Below, piece by piece: positions 61,626-64,000 of a stretch of DNA of 64,000 nt (position 1 is the stretch's first letter; the number at the start of each line of letters is the position of its first letter). The stretch is from assembly GCF_014205055.1 (NCBI RefSeq), contig NZ_JACHMS010000001.1:2170001-2234000 (forward strand). The letters run 5' to 3'. Both the position numbers and the translations under genes were made by a program. Under the pieces are notes generated by a model, which did no database searches, was not told the origin of the DNA, and worked only from the letters and a program-made list of their open reading frames with translations. The stretch comes from Streptomyces luteogriseus. Its GTDB lineage: Bacteria; Actinomycetota; Actinomycetes; Streptomycetales; Streptomycetaceae.

Positions 61626-64000
61626 ATGGCCCGCCGCAGCACGAAGACCCCGCCGCCCGACGACTCGTACGAGGAGCGGATCCTCGACATCGACGTCGTC
61701 GACGAGATGCAGGGCTCCTTCCTCGAGTACGCGTACTCGGTCATCTACTCCCGCGCCCTGCCGGACGCACGCGACGGCCTCAAGCCGGTGCACCGCCGCA
61801 TCGTCTACCAGATGAACGAGATGGGCCTGCGCCCCGAGCGCGGGTACGTCAAGTGCGCCCGGGTCGTCGGCGAGGTGATGGGCAAGCTGCACCCGCACGG
61901 CGACGCGTCGATCTACGACGCCCTGGTGCGCATGGCCCAGCCCTTCTCGATGCGGGTTCCCCTGGTCGACGGCCACGGCAACTTCGGCTCGCTGGGCAAC
62001 GACGACCCGCCGGCCGCCATGCGGTACACCGAGTGCCGTATGGCCGAGGCGACGAGCCTGATGACGGAGTCGATCGACGAGGACACCGTCGACTTCAACC
62101 CCAACTACGACGGCCAGGAGCAGGAACCGGTGGCTCTGCCCGCCGCCTTCCCGAACCTCCTGGTCAACGGCGCCTCGGGCATCGCGGTCGGTATGGCCAC
62201 GAACATGGCGCCGCACAACCTGCGCGAGGTCATCGCGGCCGCCCGCCACCTGATCAGGTTCCCGAACGCGGATCTCGACGCCCTGATGAAGCACGTCCCG
62301 GGCCCCGACCTGCCCACGGGCGGCCGCATCGTCGGCCTGTCCGGCATCCGGGACGCGTACGAGTCCGGCCGCGGCACGTTCAAGATCCGGGCGACGGTGT
62401 CGGTGGAGCCCGTGACGGCCCGCCGCAAGGGCCTCGTCGTCACGGAGCTGCCCTTCACGGTCGGCCCCGAGAAGGTCATCGCCAAGATCAAGGACCTGGT
62501 CGGTTCCAAGAAGCTCCAGGGCATCGCCGACGTCAAGGACCTCACCGACCGCGAGCACGGCCTGCGCCTGGTCATCGAGATCAAGAACGGCTTCGTGCCG
62601 GAGGCGGTCCTCGAGCAGCTCTACAAGCTGACGCCGATGGAGGAGTCCTTCGGCATCAACAACGTGGCGCTGGTGGACGGCCAGCCGCTCACGCTGGGCC
62701 TGAAGGAGCTCCTGGAGGTCTACCTGGACCACCGCTTCAACGTCGTACGGCGGCGCTCGGAGTTCCGCCGCTCCAAGAAGCGCGACCGGCTGCACCTGGT
62801 CGAGGGTCTGCTCACGGCCCTGCTGGACATCGACGAGGTCATCCGTCTGATCCGCTCCAGCGAGAACTCCGCGCAGGCCAAGCAGCGCCTGATGGAGCAG
62901 TTCTCGCTGAGCGAGGTGCAGACGCAGTACATCCTCGACACGCCGCTGCGCCGGCTGACCAAGTACGACCGCATCGAGCTGGAGTCGGAGAAGGAGCGGC
63001 TCACCGCGGAGATCGAGGAGCTGACCCGGATCCTCGACTCGGACTCCGAGCTGCGCAAGCTGGTCTCCTCCGAACTGGCCAACGTCGCCAAGAAGTTCGG
63101 CACCGACCGGCGAACGGTGCTGCTGGAGTCGGGTGGCGCCCCGGTCGCGACCGTGCCGCTCCAGGTGGCCGACGACCCGTGCCGGGTGCTGCTGTCCTCC
63201 ACGGGGCTGCTGGCCCGTACGGCGAACGGCGAGCCCTTCACGGAGGAGGCCGGCGCCAAGCGCGTGAAGCACGACGTGATCGTCTCGGCGGTGCCGGCCA
63301 CCGCCCGCGGTGAGGTGGGCGCGGTCACCTCGGCGGGCCGGCTGCTGCGGCTGAACGTGGTCGACCTGCCCCAGCTGCCGGAGTCGCTGTCGACGCCGAA
63401 CCTCGCGGGGGGCGCGCCGCTGGCGGAGTTCGTGTCCCTGGAGGACGAGGAGACGGTGGTCTGCCTGACCACGCTCGACGAGTCGTCGCCGGGCCTGGCG
63501 CTCGGCACGGCCCAGGGCATCGTGAAGCGGGTGGTGCCGGACTATCCGGCCAACAAGGACGAGCTCGGGGTGATCACCCTCAAGGAGGGCGACCGGATCG
63601 TCGGCGCGGTCGAGCTGCGCACCGGCGAGGAGGACCTGGTCTTCGTCACCGACGACGCACAGCTGCTGCGTTTCCAGGCGTCCCAGGTCCGACCGCAGGG
63701 CCGCCCGGCCGGCGGTGTGGCCGGCATCAAGCTCACCGAGGGCGCGAAGGTCATCTCCTTCACCGCGGTGGACCCGGCCGTGGACGCCGTCGTCTTCACC
63801 GTCGCGGGCTCACGGGGCACGCTGGACGACTCCGTACAGACGACGGCCAAGCTGACCCCGTTCGACCAGTATCCGCGCAAGGGCCGCGCCACCGGCGGTG
63901 TCCGCTGCCAGCGGTTCCTGAAGGGCGAGGACTGCCTGTCCCTGGCGTGGGCGGGCCCCGTCCCCGCACTCGCCGCGCAGAAGAACGGCACCCCGGCCGA
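61626..64000 (+). CDS. parC: DNA topoisomerase IV/gyrase subunit A (partial, runs off the window)
   Basis: The first 791 residues are present; the 3' end lies outside. The winged-helix/tower domain has [40 protein letters not shown] and the catalytic tyrosine Tyr134 in [10 protein letters not shown]. From about residue 510 the beta-pinwheel domain follows ([20 protein letters not shown]). The GyrA-box glutamine-rich motif is not seen in the visible part; [15 protein letters not shown] is the degenerate box typical of ParC. Streptomyces has separate gyrA near dnaA, so this is taken as the decatenase subunit. ATG 61626 is preceded by AGGAGGAG. Confidence 0.88.
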   Translation, partial: MARRSTKTPPPDDSYEERILDIDVVDEMQGSFLEYAYSVIYSRALPDARDGLKPVHRRIVYQMNEMGLRPERGYVKCARVVGEVMGKLHPHGDASIYDALVRMAQPFSMRVPLVDGHGNFGSLGNDDPPAAMRYTECRMAEATSLMTESIDEDTVDFNPNYDGQEQEPVALPAAFPNLLVNGASGIAVGMATNMAPHNLREVIAAARHLIRFPNADLDALMKHVPGPDLPTGGRIVGLSGIRDAYESGRGTFKIRATVSVEPVTARRKGLVVTELPFTVGPEKVIAKIKDLVGSKKLQGIADVKDLTDREHGLRLVIEIKNGFVPEAVLEQLYKLTPMEESFGINNVALVDGQPLTLGLKELLEVYLDHRFNVVRRRSEFRRSKKRDRLHLVEGLLTALLDIDEVIRLIRSSENSAQAKQRLMEQFSLSEVQTQYILDTPLRRLTKYDRIELESEKERLTAEIEELTRILDSDSELRKLVSSELANVAKKFGTDRRTVLLESGGAPVATVPLQVADDPCRVLLSSTGLLARTANGEPFTEEAGAKRVKHDVIVSAVPATARGEVGAVTSAGRLLRLNVVDLPQLPESLSTPNLAGGAPLAEFVSLEDEETVVCLTTLDESSPGLALGTAQGIVKRVVPDYPANKDELGVITLKEGDRIVGAVELRTGEEDLVFVTDDAQLLRFQASQVRPQGRPAGGVAGIKLTEGAKVISFTAVDPAVDAVVFTVAGSRGTLDDSVQTTAKLTPFDQYPRKGRATGGVRCQRFLKGEDCLSLAWAGPVPALAAQKNGTPA

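Overview
The window is chromosomal DNA of a Streptomyces. GC content is very high, GTG and TTG starts are common, many genes overlap at ATGA or GTGA, and the gene set is characteristically streptomycete: cutRS, sepH, HPr with a GntR neighbour, a C-terminal [2Fe-2S]-type ferrochelatase, DUF3159/DUF3710/DUF3093/DUF4193 proteins, and the topoisomerase/gyrase A-type gene parC at the right edge. No tRNA, rRNA, insertion sequence or CRISPR array was recognised.

Layout. (1) 1-1720: a decayed polymorphic-toxin tail with a frameshifted gene, two barnase-type toxin C-terminal fragments sharing a ~60-bp repeat, and an intact barstar-type immunity gene. (2) 1.7-12.6 kb: an RNA methyltransferase, then a potassium-homeostasis neighbourhood (KimA-like APC transporter, two TrkA/RCK proteins, KdpDE without kdpFABC), a PfkB kinase, DUF3159 and OB-fold proteins. 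(3) 12.7-20.3 kb: secreted alginate lyase, DUF3710, dUTPase, thioesterase, DUF3093, DUF4193 and the CutRS two-component system. (4) 20.6-29.5 kb: inositol monophosphatase, ferrochelatase, MFS transporter, sugar-lactone oxidase, SepH, sulfurtransferase, and a VOC gene broken by a +1 frameshift. (5) 29.6-50.4 kb: a biosynthetic gene cluster, described below. (6) 50.5-64 kb: core genes again (thymidine kinase, phosphodiesterase, DUF5998, GNAT/acyl-CoA synthetase fusion, HPr, GntR, an M23 peptidase behind a c-di-AMP riboswitch, an M16 peptidase pair, parC).

The cluster is the most interesting part. A divergent ECF sigma factor gene with a TTA codon faces a co-directional set of 15 genes, of which the first two also carry TTA (bldA-dependent) codons. 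The set encodes four KASIII/thiolase-fold proteins (two with the catalytic Cys, one with Ser in its place, one short), a group A flavin monooxygenase, and a SnoaL-like domain fused to a carrier protein that ends in a PKS-type docking segment. It also encodes a single-module PKS (KS-AT-DH-KR-ACP-TE), a fold-type III PLP decarboxylase with its own discrete ACP, an AcpS-type phosphopantetheinyl transferase, a hotdog protein like 3-aminobutyryl-CoA ammonia lyase, an MFS exporter, a second SnoaL protein, an ANL ligase and a dihydrolipoamide dehydrogenase.

The simplest working model is inference. The ligase loads an amino acid on the discrete ACP, and the PLP enzyme decarboxylates it there. KASIII-like acyltransferases move or extend it, and the SnoaL-ACP docks to the PKS and delivers the chain for one malonyl extension. 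KR/DH or the ammonia-lyase homologue then set an alkene or amine, and the TE releases a small nitrogen-containing product. I do not recognise the product, and the combination of parts matches no pathway I can name.
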